From contig NZ_FQUV01000002.1 in the NCBI RefSeq assembly GCF_900129235.1, positions 372,001 to 436,000 on the forward strand: DNA of 64,000 bases, read 5' to 3'. The notes beneath the pieces are model-generated. The model was not told the origin of the DNA, searched no databases, and worked only from the letters and a program-made list of their open reading frames with translations. Each line of letters opens with the position of its first letter. The stretch's first letter is position 1. Shown in pieces: positions 31,743 to 41,455 of the stretch. This stretch comes from Litoreibacter ascidiaceicola. Lineage in GTDB: Bacteria > Pseudomonadota > Alphaproteobacteria > Rhodobacterales > Rhodobacteraceae. The translations under genes were made by a program, and so were the position numbers.

Positions 31743-32171
31743 TTCTCGCAAGGACCGACTCGCTTCGATACGACCTCTGGCATTCAGTGCGTTAATCGCC
31801 CTTGAAACAGTAGGTCTCGAACAAAGGTCCATCCCGAAAAAAGGACTTTTTTGTGTCCACTTCAAAACATTCTGCTTTTTGCCCGACTGTCTAATCGGTA
31901 TCACAAACTACGCCCAACTGGGGGGTGAAGACATAGGCCACGGGGGCGGCCGCACGATGACGCATCTCTGCCAGATGCGAGGGACGTCGTGTGATCGCTT
32001 GCGTGGCGCGTTGGTTTACAACGGGCGCAGAACGTAATCCGTCACCGACATTGGGCATGGATGCCCGAACTATCCCCTTGTTTAGGCACCGCGTCGGCGT
32101 GTGGCCGCTGTTATGGCGTCTTCACTCAGTCACGGGTGAGATCGAAATGCACGATGCCAAAGGGATTACTC

Positions 32172-32315
32172 ATGGCTGAAGCGATTGTACTGATGGGTGT
32201 TTTGACGGCGTTTAGCGCCGTTTTTTCCGTTGGGATGATTTCACGCGTGCGCGCTAACGAGTTTGTCGAATTCACGGGGTCGGTTGCGCATCGACCGATA
32301 TCCGTGAAGTCATAG
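32172..32315 (+). CDS. 47-residue membrane ORF ahead of the giant Hint protein
   Basis: The ORF MAEAIVLMGVLTAFSAVFSV plus 27 more residues has one hydrophobic helix (residues 3-23) and a polar tail, with AAGGGA before the ATG. It ends ten bases before the giant gene's start. A terminator-like hairpin with a T run lies inside its coding sequence at 32205-32226. It may be a genuine small membrane protein or a leader peptide whose translation affects that hairpin. No homologue is recognised. Confidence 0.45.
   Translation: MAEAIVLMGVLTAFSAVFSVGMISRVRANEFVEFTGSVAHRPISVKS
32205..32226 (+). terminator. Terminator-like hairpin inside the 47-residue ORF (possible attenuator)
   Basis: ACGGCG (32205-32210) pairs with CGCCGT (32216-32221) around a five-base loop and is followed directly by a run of six T. 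It lies 100 bases ahead of the giant gene. A ribosome moving through the small ORF would open it. Confidence 0.45.
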
Positions 32316-32325
32316 GAGACTGAAA

Positions 32326-35300
32326 ATGCCTAACGTTCTGCTTACGTTTGAAGACCTGCAAGCCGGTGACATTGTTAACGGCCAATACAACAGCAATGGG
32401 GTGACCATCAGTTCGGGCAACCCTGCCACACCTCCTATGGTGTTCGACTCCGACAACCCGACGGGTGGAGATTCCGATCTCCACACCAACAATTTGGGCA
32501 ATGTCCTGATTTTGTCGGAAGATGGCGACAGCAACGACCCAGACGACAACGCAGGTGGCGGCAAATTCATTTTCGAGTTTGATGAGCCTTCCGAAGTCGT
32601 AAACTTCCGCGCGCTCGACGTTGAGGAGGGCGGAACCGTTCGCCTTTACAACGAAGCAGGTCAGTTGATCAAAACGGTTCAAATCCCTTGCACATCAAAC
32701 AACGGCCAAGTGACTGTGAACATCAATGCAGACGGCGTTGCGCGCATGGAAGTAGTGTTGTGCGGCTCGGGTGCGATCGACAACATTTGCTACGTGACAC
32801 CAGAAGCCGTCGACGAGCTTGACGGCGTTGTCGAAGGGTCTGCCGGTGCAGATGTTATCGACGCGGCCTATGATGGCGATCCGGATGGCGACATGATTGA
32901 CGCCAATGACGAAATTCTGCCGGGCGAAGGCCCGAATGACGATATCGTGGACGCCTTCGGTGGCGACGACACGATTTCGTCGGGCGAAGGCAATGATGAA
33001 GTCTATGCTGGCTCCGGCGACGATACCGTCGATGGCGGGACTGGCGATGACATCATCTATGGCGATAGCAACTACAGCGGCGCTGGCGCAGGCACGACTG
33101 TGCGCGAGAGCTTCGAGTGGGACTTGCAATCCGAGAATGAAGTGGATTCTACATTCGTTCAGGACACCGGAAATGTTGAAGTCACTTTCACACGCACGGC
33201 TGACGTAAACAATCATGATAGCTATCTGAATGATGAACAGCTGAATGTGGACGGCATTGACGACGGCTCCGAAGTTGTCGACACCGACAGCGGCTTGACC
33301 TCCATCACCAATGGCTCGAACGGTCGGGGCGAATTCCAGTGGGAGTTCTCGTCCGCGGTTACCGATGTAGATTTCAACATCAACGACATCGACGGCGACG
33401 GCGTGGTCAAAGTGACGGCGTACGATGCTGATGGCAACGAGATCCCCGTACAGCTCTCCGGTGGTAGCAATCTGACGCTCATCGATTCGGATGGTGTGAA
33501 TGGGGTCGACACCGCCGACAGCAACGGTGGATACGCGAACACGAACTCTGATTTGTACAACCTTCAGGTGAGTATTGCTGGCCCGGTTGCACGGATCGTT
33601 GTCGAGCATACCCAAGATGGCGGCAACAACTCGGGCGTCCGCATCACGGACATGTTCTTCGACACGAATACCTCAGTGGTCGACAACGGCCCGGACGGCG
33701 ATGACACGCTGCGCGGTGGTGACGGCAATGACACCATCTATGGCGAAGGCGGCAATGACCGACTCGAAGGTGGTGCTGGCGATGACACGCTGGATGGCGG
33801 CGACGGCAATGACACAATTATCGGCGGTGCGGGCAACGACACTGCAACCGGTGGTGCTGGCAATGACGAAATCTGGATGGGGTCTGGCGACGACACCGTT
33901 GATGGTGGCGACGGGAACGACTGGATCCACGGCCAATCCGGCAATGACACGCTGAACGGCGGCGCTGGCGATGACATGATCTTCGGTGAAGGTGGTGACG
34001 ACCGCATCGAAGGCGGCGAGGGCAACGACGCCCTGTCCGGCGGTACCGGAGATGACGACATCTTCGGCCAAGGCGGTGACGACACCATCGAAGGTGGTGC
34101 TGGCGAAGACTTCCTGATTGGCGGCGACGGTAACGATACCATCGACGGCGGCGACGACGATGACATTCTGTGCGGCAATGACGGCGACGACGTCCTGACG
34201 GGTGGCGCTGGCAATGACGTGCTGGAAGGCATGAACAACAACGACACCTTGTTCGGTGGCACAGGCGATGACCGTCTCTACGGCGACGCTGGCGACGACA
34301 CCCTGACTGGTGGCGAAGGTGCCGACACGATCCTTGGTGGGTCTGGTCGTGATACAATCCTCGGTGGCAACGACGGCGATACGGTCGACGGTGGCACAAG
34401 CGGTGACGACTTCGACATTCTGGACCTGACCGGCGAAGGCCCGTTCCGCATCGTCAACGAAACCGTTGATGCTGACGGCGACAGCACCTCGGGGACGGTC
34501 GAATTCCTCGACAGCAATGGCGATGTCACAGGATCCCTTCAGTTCACCGAGATTGAGCAAATCATCGGCGATCTGGTCAATCAGGGCCCCGATGCCATCG
34601 ATGACTCGGCCACGGTCGACGAAGATGACAGCGTTACGATTAACGTGCTGGGCAACGACACAGATCCGGAGAATGATAACCTGACTGTCATTGATGCCAC
34701 CTCGCCAGATGGTGAAGTGACAATCAATGCTGATGGTTCAATCACCTTCGCACCTGCTGAAAACTTCAATGGTGACACGACAATCACCTACACGATTGAA
34801 GATGAGGCCGGAAACACCGACACAGCGACGGTCAACGTCACTGTCACTCCGGTGAACGACGATCCGGTTGCGAATGATGATGTGGCCTCGACCGACGAGG
34901 ACACATCTGTCGACATCACCGTGCTCGGCAATGACACCGATGTGGATGGCGATGATCTGACAGTGACGGACGCAACAAGCCCGGACGGTGACGTTGTGAT
35001 CAACGCTGACGGCACGCTGACCTTCACGCCAGAGGACGACTTCAACGGCGAGACGACCATCACCTACACCGTCTCTGACGGCAATGGCGGCACTGACACT
35101 GCAACCGTTACGGTCACCGTCGGCTCGGTCAATGACGGCCCCGACGCTGTGAACGACGAGAGCACCACGGATGAGGACACACCGATCACGGTTGATGTTC
35201 TGGCCAACGACACGGACCCGGAGAACGACGACCTGACAGTGACCGGCGCGACTGTTCCTGTAGAGCAGGGCACGGTCGAGATCGTGGGCAACCAAGTGGT

Positions 35301-38300
35301 GTTCACACCTGCCGAGAACTTCAACGGCACGGCGACCATCAGCTACTCGATCACCGACGGCAATGGCGGCACGGACACAGCGATCCATGTGGTCAACGTG
35401 ACCCCGGTAAACGACGCGCCAGTGGCGGTTGACGATATCGCAGAGACCTTCGAGGACGAAGCCGTTGTGATCGACCTGATCGGCAACGACACAGATGTCG
35501 ACGGCGATCCGTTGAACATCGGCACCGTTTCGGTTCCGCCCGAGCAAGGCACGGTCGTCGATAATGGCGACGGCACGGTGACCTTCACTCCGGCCCCGAA
35601 CTACACGGGCCCCGCGCAAATCACCTACACGGTCCAGGACGGCCAAGGTGGTGAAGACAGCGGCGAGGCAGTGGTGAATGTCGAGGTTATCGGCGTAAAT
35701 GACGGCCCTCAGGCTGTTGATGACACGGCGACCACCGACGAAGACACACCGGTTACGATCGACGTGTTGGACAACGACTTTGACACCGAAGGTGACGAGC
35801 TGAGCATCACGACAGCCAGCGTTCCAGCGGATCAAGGCACGGTTGAGGTTGTAGACGGCCAATTGGTGTTCACACCGGCTGAGAACTTCAACGGCGAAGC
35901 GACCATCACCTACGGTATCACCGACGGCAATGGCGGCGCGGATATCGGCGAAGTCATCGTGACAGTGACACCTGTGAACGACGACCCGATTGCGGTTGAT
36001 GACATCGAAACCACGGACGAAGACGAGGCGATCACGATTGATCTGATCGCCAACGACACAGACGTTGACGGCGACCCGCTGAGCGTCGGGTCGGTCTCGG
36101 TCCCTGCGGAGCAAGGCACAGTTGTCGACAATGGCGACGGCACGGTGACCTTCACTCCGGCCCCGAACTTCAACGGCCCGGCGACCATCACCTACACGGT
36201 TGTTGACGGCCAGGGCGGCGAAGACGAAGGCCAGGCCGTCGTCTCGGTCGGTGCAGTCAACGACGGTCCCGTGGCTGAAGACGACAGCGACGTGACCGAC
36301 GAGGACACGCCGGTCACTGTTGATCTGCTGGCCAACGATTCCGACGACGACGGCGACGACCTGACAGTCATCAACGCCACGGTCCCTGCGGATCAAGGCT
36401 CGCTGGTCGACAATGGCGACGGCACGGTGACCTTCACGCCCGCGCCAAACTTCAACGGCACAGCGACGATCTCGTACGAAATCTCCGACGGCAACGGCGG
36501 CACAGACACCGCGGTTCACACGATCGAAGTGGCACCGGTGAACGACGATCCGGTTGCGAATGATGATGCCTACTCCATGGATGAAGACACCGAGATCACC
36601 GTCTCGCCGTTGGAAAATGACACGGATGTCGATGGCGATACGCTGACCATCACCGAGATCACGGAGCCCGAAAACGGCGAAGCGGTGTTGAATGCCGATG
36701 GCACGATCACCTACACGCCTGATGATGATTTCGCGGGTGAAGACACCGTGACTTACACCGTTTCCGACGGAAATGGCGGCACCGACACGGCAACGATCAC
36801 CTTCACGGTGTCGGGTGTCAATGACGGCCCCGATGCTGTGGATGACGAAGCGTCTACAAATAACGTGACGCCTGTTGTGATCCCGGTTCTGGCCAACGAC
36901 ACGGACCCGGAGAATGACGATCTGACCGTGACCGAGGCATCTGTGGATGTTGGAGACGTGACTATCAATGCTGATGGCACTCTGTCCTACACACCAGAAG
37001 CCGACTTTGGCGGTGTGGCGACGATCACCTACACGATCACCGATGGCAATGGTGGCTTCGATACCGCGACTGTCACTGTAAAGGTGAACGACGGCATTGT
37101 TGAAGGCACTGCCGGTGACGATCTTATCGACGTCAACTACATGGATGACCCTGAAGGGGACATGATCGACAACAACGATGAATTCCTGCCGGGCGAAGGC
37201 CCACAGGACGACATCGTGCTGGCAGGCGACGGCAACGACACTGTGCTGGCTGGCGAAGGTGACGACGAGGTTTACGGTCAAGCAGGTGACGACACCCTCT
37301 ACGGTGAAGCCGGCGACGATTACTTGTCCGGTGGCGAAGGCGACGACGTTATTTATGGTGGCGACGGCGACGACACGCTGGATGCGGGCCAAGGCGCTGA
37401 CCAGTTGTTCGGTGAAGATGGTAACGACACGCTTCTGGGCGGGCCGGGAACCGACTTGCTGGATGGTGGTGCTGGCGACGATACTCTGATCGGGGCCAAT
37501 AACGACGATGAAATTATCGGCGGGACAGGCAACGACACCATCGAGGGTAACGACGGTAACGACGTTATCCGTGGCAATCAGGGTGAAGACATCATCGATG
37601 GCGGCGCTGGCGATGACACCATCGGCGGTGGCAACGACAACGACATCATCGACGGTGGCGAGGGCGACGACACGATCCAAGCTGGCGACGGTGACGATAC
37701 GGTTGTTGGTGGTCTGGGCAATGACACCATCGAAGGCAATGACGGCGACGACGACATCCAAGGCAACGAAGGGGATGACACCATCTCCGGCGGGGCGGGC
37801 AATGACACCATCGACGCAGGTGACGGGGACGACACAGTCCTTGGCGGCTCTGGCGATGACGTGATTGATCTGGGCGACGGCGACGACACTGTCACTGCAG
37901 CTGGTTCTGGCGACGACACCGTGTTTGGTGGCGCTGGCAACGACAACATCACCACCAATGACGGTAACGATACTGTCGAGGGCGGCGATGGCGACGATGT
38001 CATCAACACCTCCGGCCATTCACCGCTGCCTGATCTGGGCTACCCCGGTCTGTTCCCAAGCGATCCAAACCCGAACGACGACAGAGACTTCGTTGACGGC
38101 GGTGCTGGTAACGACACCATCACGACGGGCGACGATGACGATGTCATCTTCGGTGGCGAGGGTGACGACATCATCGACGGCGGTCTGGATCGCGACACCA
38201 TTGATGGTGGCGACGGCGACGACCGGATCGTGGGTGGCGAAGGCTCCGACACCATCGACGGTGGTGACGGTGACGACACCATTTATGCCGGTATCGACCC

Positions 38301-39396
38301 CGATTTGGGTCTGCCTGATAACCTCGACATTGCTGATGATGATGGCGATCTGGTGACAGATAACGGTCAGGATGTGGTCAATGGCGGCGACGGCAACGAC
38401 ACGATCTTTGGCGCTGACGACGACGACATCCTCAACGGCGACGCGGGCGATGACTATATCGACGGCGGCGTGGACGATGACACCATCAACGGTGGCACCG
38501 GAAACGATACGCTGATCGGTGGTCAGGGAGCTGACACAATCGATGGTGGTGGCGATCGTGACACGATCATTGTCAGCAGTGCCGAAGATGGCATCGGCGA
38601 CGTTATCGATGGTGGCACTGGCTCCACGGCCCCGGGTGATGCGGATGATTTCGACATCCTTGACCTGACAGGCTCCGGTCCGCTGCGGATTGTGGGTCAA
38701 ACCACAGATGCAGACGGAAACTCCACTTCCGGTACGGTCGAGTTCCTCGACGGTGTTGGCGGTGCGGTAATCGGATCGCTTCAGTTCTCCGAGATCGAAA
38801 GCATCGTTCCTTGCTTCACGCCGGGCACGTCGATTGCAACGCCACGTGGTGAAATCCTTGTCGAGGACCTGATGGTCGGCGACAAGATCATCACCCGTGA
38901 CAACGGCATTCAGGAAATCCGTTGGATTGGCGCTAAGCGCATGGACGGTCGCGAGTTGCAAAACAACCCGCATCTGCAGCCTGTCTTGATCCAGAAGGGC
39001 TCTCTCGGGAACGGCCTGCCAGAGCGTGATATGCTGGTTAGCCCGAACCACCGGATGCTGGTCAACAACGACCGTGTTGCTCTTTACTTCGACGAGAACG
39101 AGGTTCTGGTTTCGGCCAAGCACCTGGTCAACCCGTCGGAAGGTGTTCAGACCATCGCGTCGATGGGAACCACCTACATCCACTTCATGTTCGACAACCA
39201 CGAAGTTGTCCTGTCGAACGGCGCGTGGACAGAGAGCTTCCAGCCGGGTGACTACAGCCTGAAAGGCATCGGCAACTCGCAGCGGAACGAAATCTTCGAA
39301 TTGTTCCCAGAGCTGCAGGGTGAGGCTGGTCGTGAGGCTTATGCCTCCGCCCGCCTGACGCTGAAAAAGCACGAAGCTAAACTGCTGTTTAAGTAA
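32326..39396 (+). CDS. Giant secreted RTX / cadherin-like repeat protein with C-terminal Hint domain
   Basis: The 2356-residue acidic protein has no N-terminal signal, as expected for type I secretion. In order it has: a beta-rich domain (about 1-160), a short GGxGxDxx calcium-binding block (170-250), a second beta domain, a dense RTX block (455-690), nine tandem cadherin-like repeats (about 752-1590), a long third RTX block (1605-2085), and a Hint domain from Cys2163 (CFTPGTSIATPRGE). The ending ESFQPGDYSLKGIG and SARLTLKKHEAKLL resembles that of the neighbouring paralogue. Hint domains self-cleave or modify their own backbone; whether this one does is not known. A role in adhesion or biofilm is inferred. 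TAGGAGACTG precedes the ATG. Confidence 0.93.
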   Translation: MPNVLLTFEDLQAGDIVNGQYNSNGVTISSGNPATPPMVFDSDNPTGGDSDLHTNNLGNVLILSEDGDSNDPDDNAGGGKFIFEFDEPSEVVNFRALDVEEGGTVRLYNEAGQLIKTVQIPCTSNNGQVTVNINADGVARMEVVLCGSGAIDNICYVTPEAVDELDGVVEGSAGADVIDAAYDGDPDGDMIDANDEILPGEGPNDDIVDAFGGDDTISSGEGNDEVYAGSGDDTVDGGTGDDIIYGDSNYSGAGAGTTVRESFEWDLQSENEVDSTFVQDTGNVEVTFTRTADVNNHDSYLNDEQLNVDGIDDGSEVVDTDSGLTSITNGSNGRGEFQWEFSSAVTDVDFNINDIDGDGVVKVTAYDADGNEIPVQLSGGSNLTLIDSDGVNGVDTADSNGGYANTNSDLYNLQVSIAGPVARIVVEHTQDGGNNSGVRITDMFFDTNTSVVDNGPDGDDTLRGGDGNDTIYGEGGNDRLEGGAGDDTLDGGDGNDTIIGGAGNDTATGGAGNDEIWMGSGDDTVDGGDGNDWIHGQSGNDTLNGGAGDDMIFGEGGDDRIEGGEGNDALSGGTGDDDIFGQGGDDTIEGGAGEDFLIGGDGNDTIDGGDDDDILCGNDGDDVLTGGAGNDVLEGMNNNDTLFGGTGDDRLYGDAGDDTLTGGEGADTILGGSGRDTILGGNDGDTVDGGTSGDDFDILDLTGEGPFRIVNETVDADGDSTSGTVEFLDSNGDVTGSLQFTEIEQIIGDLVNQGPDAIDDSATVDEDDSVTINVLGNDTDPENDNLTVIDATSPDGEVTINADGSITFAPAENFNGDTTITYTIEDEAGNTDTATVNVTVTPVNDDPVANDDVASTDEDTSVDITVLGNDTDVDGDDLTVTDATSPDGDVVINADGTLTFTPEDDFNGETTITYTVSDGNGGTDTATVTVTVGSVNDGPDAVNDESTTDEDTPITVDVLANDTDPENDDLTVTGATVPVEQGTVEIVGNQVVFTPAENFNGTATISYSITDGNGGTDTAIHVVNVTPVNDAPVAVDDIAETFEDEAVVIDLIGNDTDVDGDPLNIGTVSVPPEQGTVVDNGDGTVTFTPAPNYTGPAQITYTVQDGQGGEDSGEAVVNVEVIGVNDGPQAVDDTATTDEDTPVTIDVLDNDFDTEGDELSITTASVPADQGTVEVVDGQLVFTPAENFNGEATITYGITDGNGGADIGEVIVTVTPVNDDPIAVDDIETTDEDEAITIDLIANDTDVDGDPLSVGSVSVPAEQGTVVDNGDGTVTFTPAPNFNGPATITYTVVDGQGGEDEGQAVVSVGAVNDGPVAEDDSDVTDEDTPVTVDLLANDSDDDGDDLTVINATVPADQGSLVDNGDGTVTFTPAPNFNGTATISYEISDGNGGTDTAVHTIEVAPVNDDPVANDDAYSMDEDTEITVSPLENDTDVDGDTLTITEITEPENGEAVLNADGTITYTPDDDFAGEDTVTYTVSDGNGGTDTATITFTVSGVNDGPDAVDDEASTNNVTPVVIPVLANDTDPENDDLTVTEASVDVGDVTINADGTLSYTPEADFGGVATITYTITDGNGGFDTATVTVKVNDGIVEGTAGDDLIDVNYMDDPEGDMIDNNDEFLPGEGPQDDIVLAGDGNDTVLAGEGDDEVYGQAGDDTLYGEAGDDYLSGGEGDDVIYGGDGDDTLDAGQGADQLFGEDGNDTLLGGPGTDLLDGGAGDDTLIGANNDDEIIGGTGNDTIEGNDGNDVIRGNQGEDIIDGGAGDDTIGGGNDNDIIDGGEGDDTIQAGDGDDTVVGGLGNDTIEGNDGDDDIQGNEGDDTISGGAGNDTIDAGDGDDTVLGGSGDDVIDLGDGDDTVTAAGSGDDTVFGGAGNDNITTNDGNDTVEGGDGDDVINTSGHSPLPDLGYPGLFPSDPNPNDDRDFVDGGAGNDTITTGDDDDVIFGGEGDDIIDGGLDRDTIDGGDGDDRIVGGEGSDTIDGGDGDDTIYAGIDPDLGLPDNLDIADDDGDLVTDNGQDVVNGGDGNDTIFGADDDDILNGDAGDDYIDGGVDDDTINGGTGNDTLIGGQGADTIDGGGDRDTIIVSSAEDGIGDVIDGGTGSTAPGDADDFDILDLTGSGPLRIVGQTTDADGNSTSGTVEFLDGVGGAVIGSLQFSEIESIVPCFTPGTSIATPRGEILVEDLMVGDKIITRDNGIQEIRWIGAKRMDGRELQNNPHLQPVLIQKGSLGNGLPERDMLVSPNHRMLVNNDRVALYFDENEVLVSAKHLVNPSEGVQTIASMGTTYIHFMFDNHEVVLSNGAWTESFQPGDYSLKGIGNSQRNEIFELFPELQGEAGREAYASARLTLKKHEAKLLFK
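34579..37092 (+). repeat. Nine tandem cadherin-like (Big_9 type) repeats
   Basis: Nine units of roughly 92 residues, each starting around a xAxDDxxxTDEDT motif and containing LANDTDxExDDLTV and FTPxxNFNG, run through the middle of the giant protein. The last unit lacks the TDEDT acidic string (it reads ASTNNVT). Several units are near-identical in DNA, such as the GACGGCACGGTGACCTTCAC words. Confidence 0.9.
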
Positions 39397-39408
39397 GCGG
39401 TAGATATC

Positions 39409-39482
39409 GGGCAGCGCTTGGTTGCACTGCCCGAAACGCGACGAGTGTTAAAGAGAGGCCCCATTCCTGGATTGGGGCCTCT
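39409..39482 (+). terminator. Two hairpins after the giant gene
   Basis: GGGCAG 39409-39414 pairs with CTGCCC 39427-39432, and AGAGGCCCCA 39454-39463 pairs with TGGGGCCTCT 39473-39482. The second is a strong ten-base stem with little T run after it. They separate the giant gene from its paralogue. Confidence 0.65.
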
Positions 39483-39643
39483 GCTCGTTTGATTTGGCTA
39501 AATCAAGTCGGCTCACATAGCTTTGACGGGGAAACTCTCGACTGCTTTGACCTAGTGATTAATCATGGATTCGAGCTACTTTAAACGAAGAGGCGCCTCA
39601 TTTTCCTGACGCGCCATGTCTGCTTATCCTTGGGGGATACGTT

Positions 39644-41428
39644 TTGGCTACTATCAATGGCACAGAAAACGACGACGTTCTGAACGGAACAAATCTTGAC
39701 GATACAATTACCGGAAACGGTTTAGATGACACAATCAATGCTGGCGACGGCAATGACACCGTTTATGGTGACTATGGTCCCAGCGGCGCCGGCAATGGTG
39801 CGCAGGATGCGGACCCTTTGCAGCTCCAGTTTGCCAACGCCCAAAACGAAAGCGCCGACGGCACCAGCGTCGAGTATCTTGACGCAACTACGTTGGAAGA
39901 CGGTACGCCGATCAAGGTCAAGCTGACCCTTCTGTCGAAGTCCAACCCGAACCTCACGGTAGATCTGACCGGAGGAGACGGGTTTGAAATTCTGCTGAAC
40001 GGTGTGTTTAACGCTTCGATGCGCGGACAAACTGTCGAAATCCGCATGGAGTTCTTTAATCAGAACACCGGAGAGCCAGTGACATTGAACACGGTCGGGA
40101 CATTTGGGGATTTGGATCGCGCAAGCAATGGCACCGAAAACGTTACCATCTCCAAGCAATTCGTCAGCGGCTTCGGGATCTCCCAGAATTCCAATCTTAT
40201 TGTCCAGGATGGCGCGAACACTATCTCGGCCTCCGGCGGACGGGATACGAACCCGTCAGATCAGAATGCGTGGTTCTCGACCCAAATCGAAGGGCAGCAA
40301 TTTATCGAGTTCACCTTGACCGCACGCGGTGGGCAGACCGGCTATTCGATGAATGGCAACTTGATTGAAGACGTGGTTATCGTTCCGACCGAACCGGGTG
40401 ACGACACCATTGATGGTGGCACTGGCGACGACGTGATCTTCGGCCAAGAAGGCGACGACACCATCTCTGGTGGTGAAGGGAATGACACGATTGATGGCGG
40501 CTCTGGTGACGATACAATTTACGGCGGCGAAGGCAACGACCGCGTCGATGGCGGCACAGGCAATGACCTGATTGAAGGTGGTGCAGGGCGAGACCAACTC
40601 AGTGGTGGCGACGACCGCGATACATTTGTGGTTTCAAGCGGGGCAGATGGCTCCGGCGACCGAATTGACGGCGGGACTGATGGCGACGATTTCGACACGC
40701 TGGATCTGACCGGAAGCGGTCCTTTACGTTTTGTGAACCTGACAACCGATGCCGATGGCGACAGCCAGTCGGGCACCGTGGAGTTCCTTGACACCAACGG
40801 CAATGTGTCTGGCCGATTGCAATTCTCGGAGATCGAACAGATCATCCCCTGCTTCACGTCCGGTACGTTGATTGCCACGCCCAAAGGTGAGGTGCCGGTG
40901 GAAGCCCTGCGCGAGGGCGACCGTGTCATCACGCGTGACAATGGTTTGCAGCAAATCCGCTGGATTGGCAAAAAGACCGTGGGCGCGAAAGCGCTTCAAC
41001 GTTATGCGCATTTGCGCCCGGTTCTGGTGCAGGCCGGATCGCTTGGGCATGGAATGCCGGAGCGCGATCTTCTGCTCTCCCCGAACCACCGCGTCCTTTT
41101 GATGAACGAGCAAGTCGGCGTTTTGTTCGAGGAACGTGAAGTGCTTTCCTCGGCCAAGCACCTGTGCCAGCGTGATGGGGTGGATATCTTAGAAGCATCT
41201 GCGGGCGTGACCTACTGGCATATCCTATTCGACAATCACGAGGTGATCCTGTCCAACGGCGCGTGGAGCGAAAGCTTCCAGCCCGGTGACTATTCGCTCA
41301 AAGGGGTGGGGCAGGCACAACGAAGCGAAATCTTCGAGCTGTTCCCTGATCTAGGCGACACCGTCGGGCAAGCGGCCTACGGATCTGCCCGATTGGTGTT
41401 GAAAGCACATGAGGCAAAGCTGCTTTGA
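39644..41428 (+). CDS. RTX and Hint domain secreted protein, paralogue of the upstream gene
   Basis: The 594-residue protein starts MATINGTENDDVLNGT at a TTG that follows GGGGGA; in-frame ATG choices would drop the first RTX block. It has two short RTX blocks (about 5-45 and 248-330) around a beta-rich domain (50-245), then a Hint domain from Cys403 (CFTSGTLIATPKGE). The last 190 residues align by eye with the giant protein's end, including DNHEVILSNGAWSESFQPGD and the tail SARLVLKAHEAKLL. Type I secretion is inferred. The two genes are probably duplicates that diverged in their central parts. Confidence 0.9.
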   Translation: MATINGTENDDVLNGTNLDDTITGNGLDDTINAGDGNDTVYGDYGPSGAGNGAQDADPLQLQFANAQNESADGTSVEYLDATTLEDGTPIKVKLTLLSKSNPNLTVDLTGGDGFEILLNGVFNASMRGQTVEIRMEFFNQNTGEPVTLNTVGTFGDLDRASNGTENVTISKQFVSGFGISQNSNLIVQDGANTISASGGRDTNPSDQNAWFSTQIEGQQFIEFTLTARGGQTGYSMNGNLIEDVVIVPTEPGDDTIDGGTGDDVIFGQEGDDTISGGEGNDTIDGGSGDDTIYGGEGNDRVDGGTGNDLIEGGAGRDQLSGGDDRDTFVVSSGADGSGDRIDGGTDGDDFDTLDLTGSGPLRFVNLTTDADGDSQSGTVEFLDTNGNVSGRLQFSEIEQIIPCFTSGTLIATPKGEVPVEALREGDRVITRDNGLQQIRWIGKKTVGAKALQRYAHLRPVLVQAGSLGHGMPERDLLLSPNHRVLLMNEQVGVLFEEREVLSSAKHLCQRDGVDILEASAGVTYWHILFDNHEVILSNGAWSESFQPGDYSLKGVGQAQRSEIFELFPDLGDTVGQAAYGSARLVLKAHEAKLL

Positions 41429-41455
41429 GGCGCTGACTTTCTAAGGCTTGGCCAG

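Larger units (their letters stand above)
31271..32171. other. AT-richer 0.9 kb tract without a convincing gene
   Basis: This tract lies between tRNA-Leu and the leader ORF. It is AT-richer than most of the window (25 of 60 bases G or C at 31561-31620 by hand). It contains a 52-codon plus-strand ORF at 31383-31541 without a ribosome site, a 32-codon ORF at 31600-31698 with one, a ten-base inverted repeat at 31706-31742, the 11-base word CATTCTGCTTT twice (31734, 31868), a GTCC/GGAC hairpin with six T near 31821-31849 and a CGCATCT hairpin at 31961-31979. A minus-strand frame at 31350-31625 does not look like a protein. Confidence 0.5.

Noticed and set aside
32695-33615. A 306-codon minus-strand frame over the N-terminal part of the giant gene
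   Set aside because: Same mirror effect of the Asp-rich coding strand; no ribosome site or motif.
34738-38019. A 1093-codon open frame on the minus strand over the repeats of the giant protein
   Set aside because: It is the mirror of the Asp/Gly-rich repeats, whose codon pattern rarely makes stops in reverse; it has no start context or family features.
38020-39372. A 450-codon minus-strand frame over the Hint end of the giant gene
   Set aside because: It is a shadow of the RTX and Hint coding sequence; the plus frame has clear domains.
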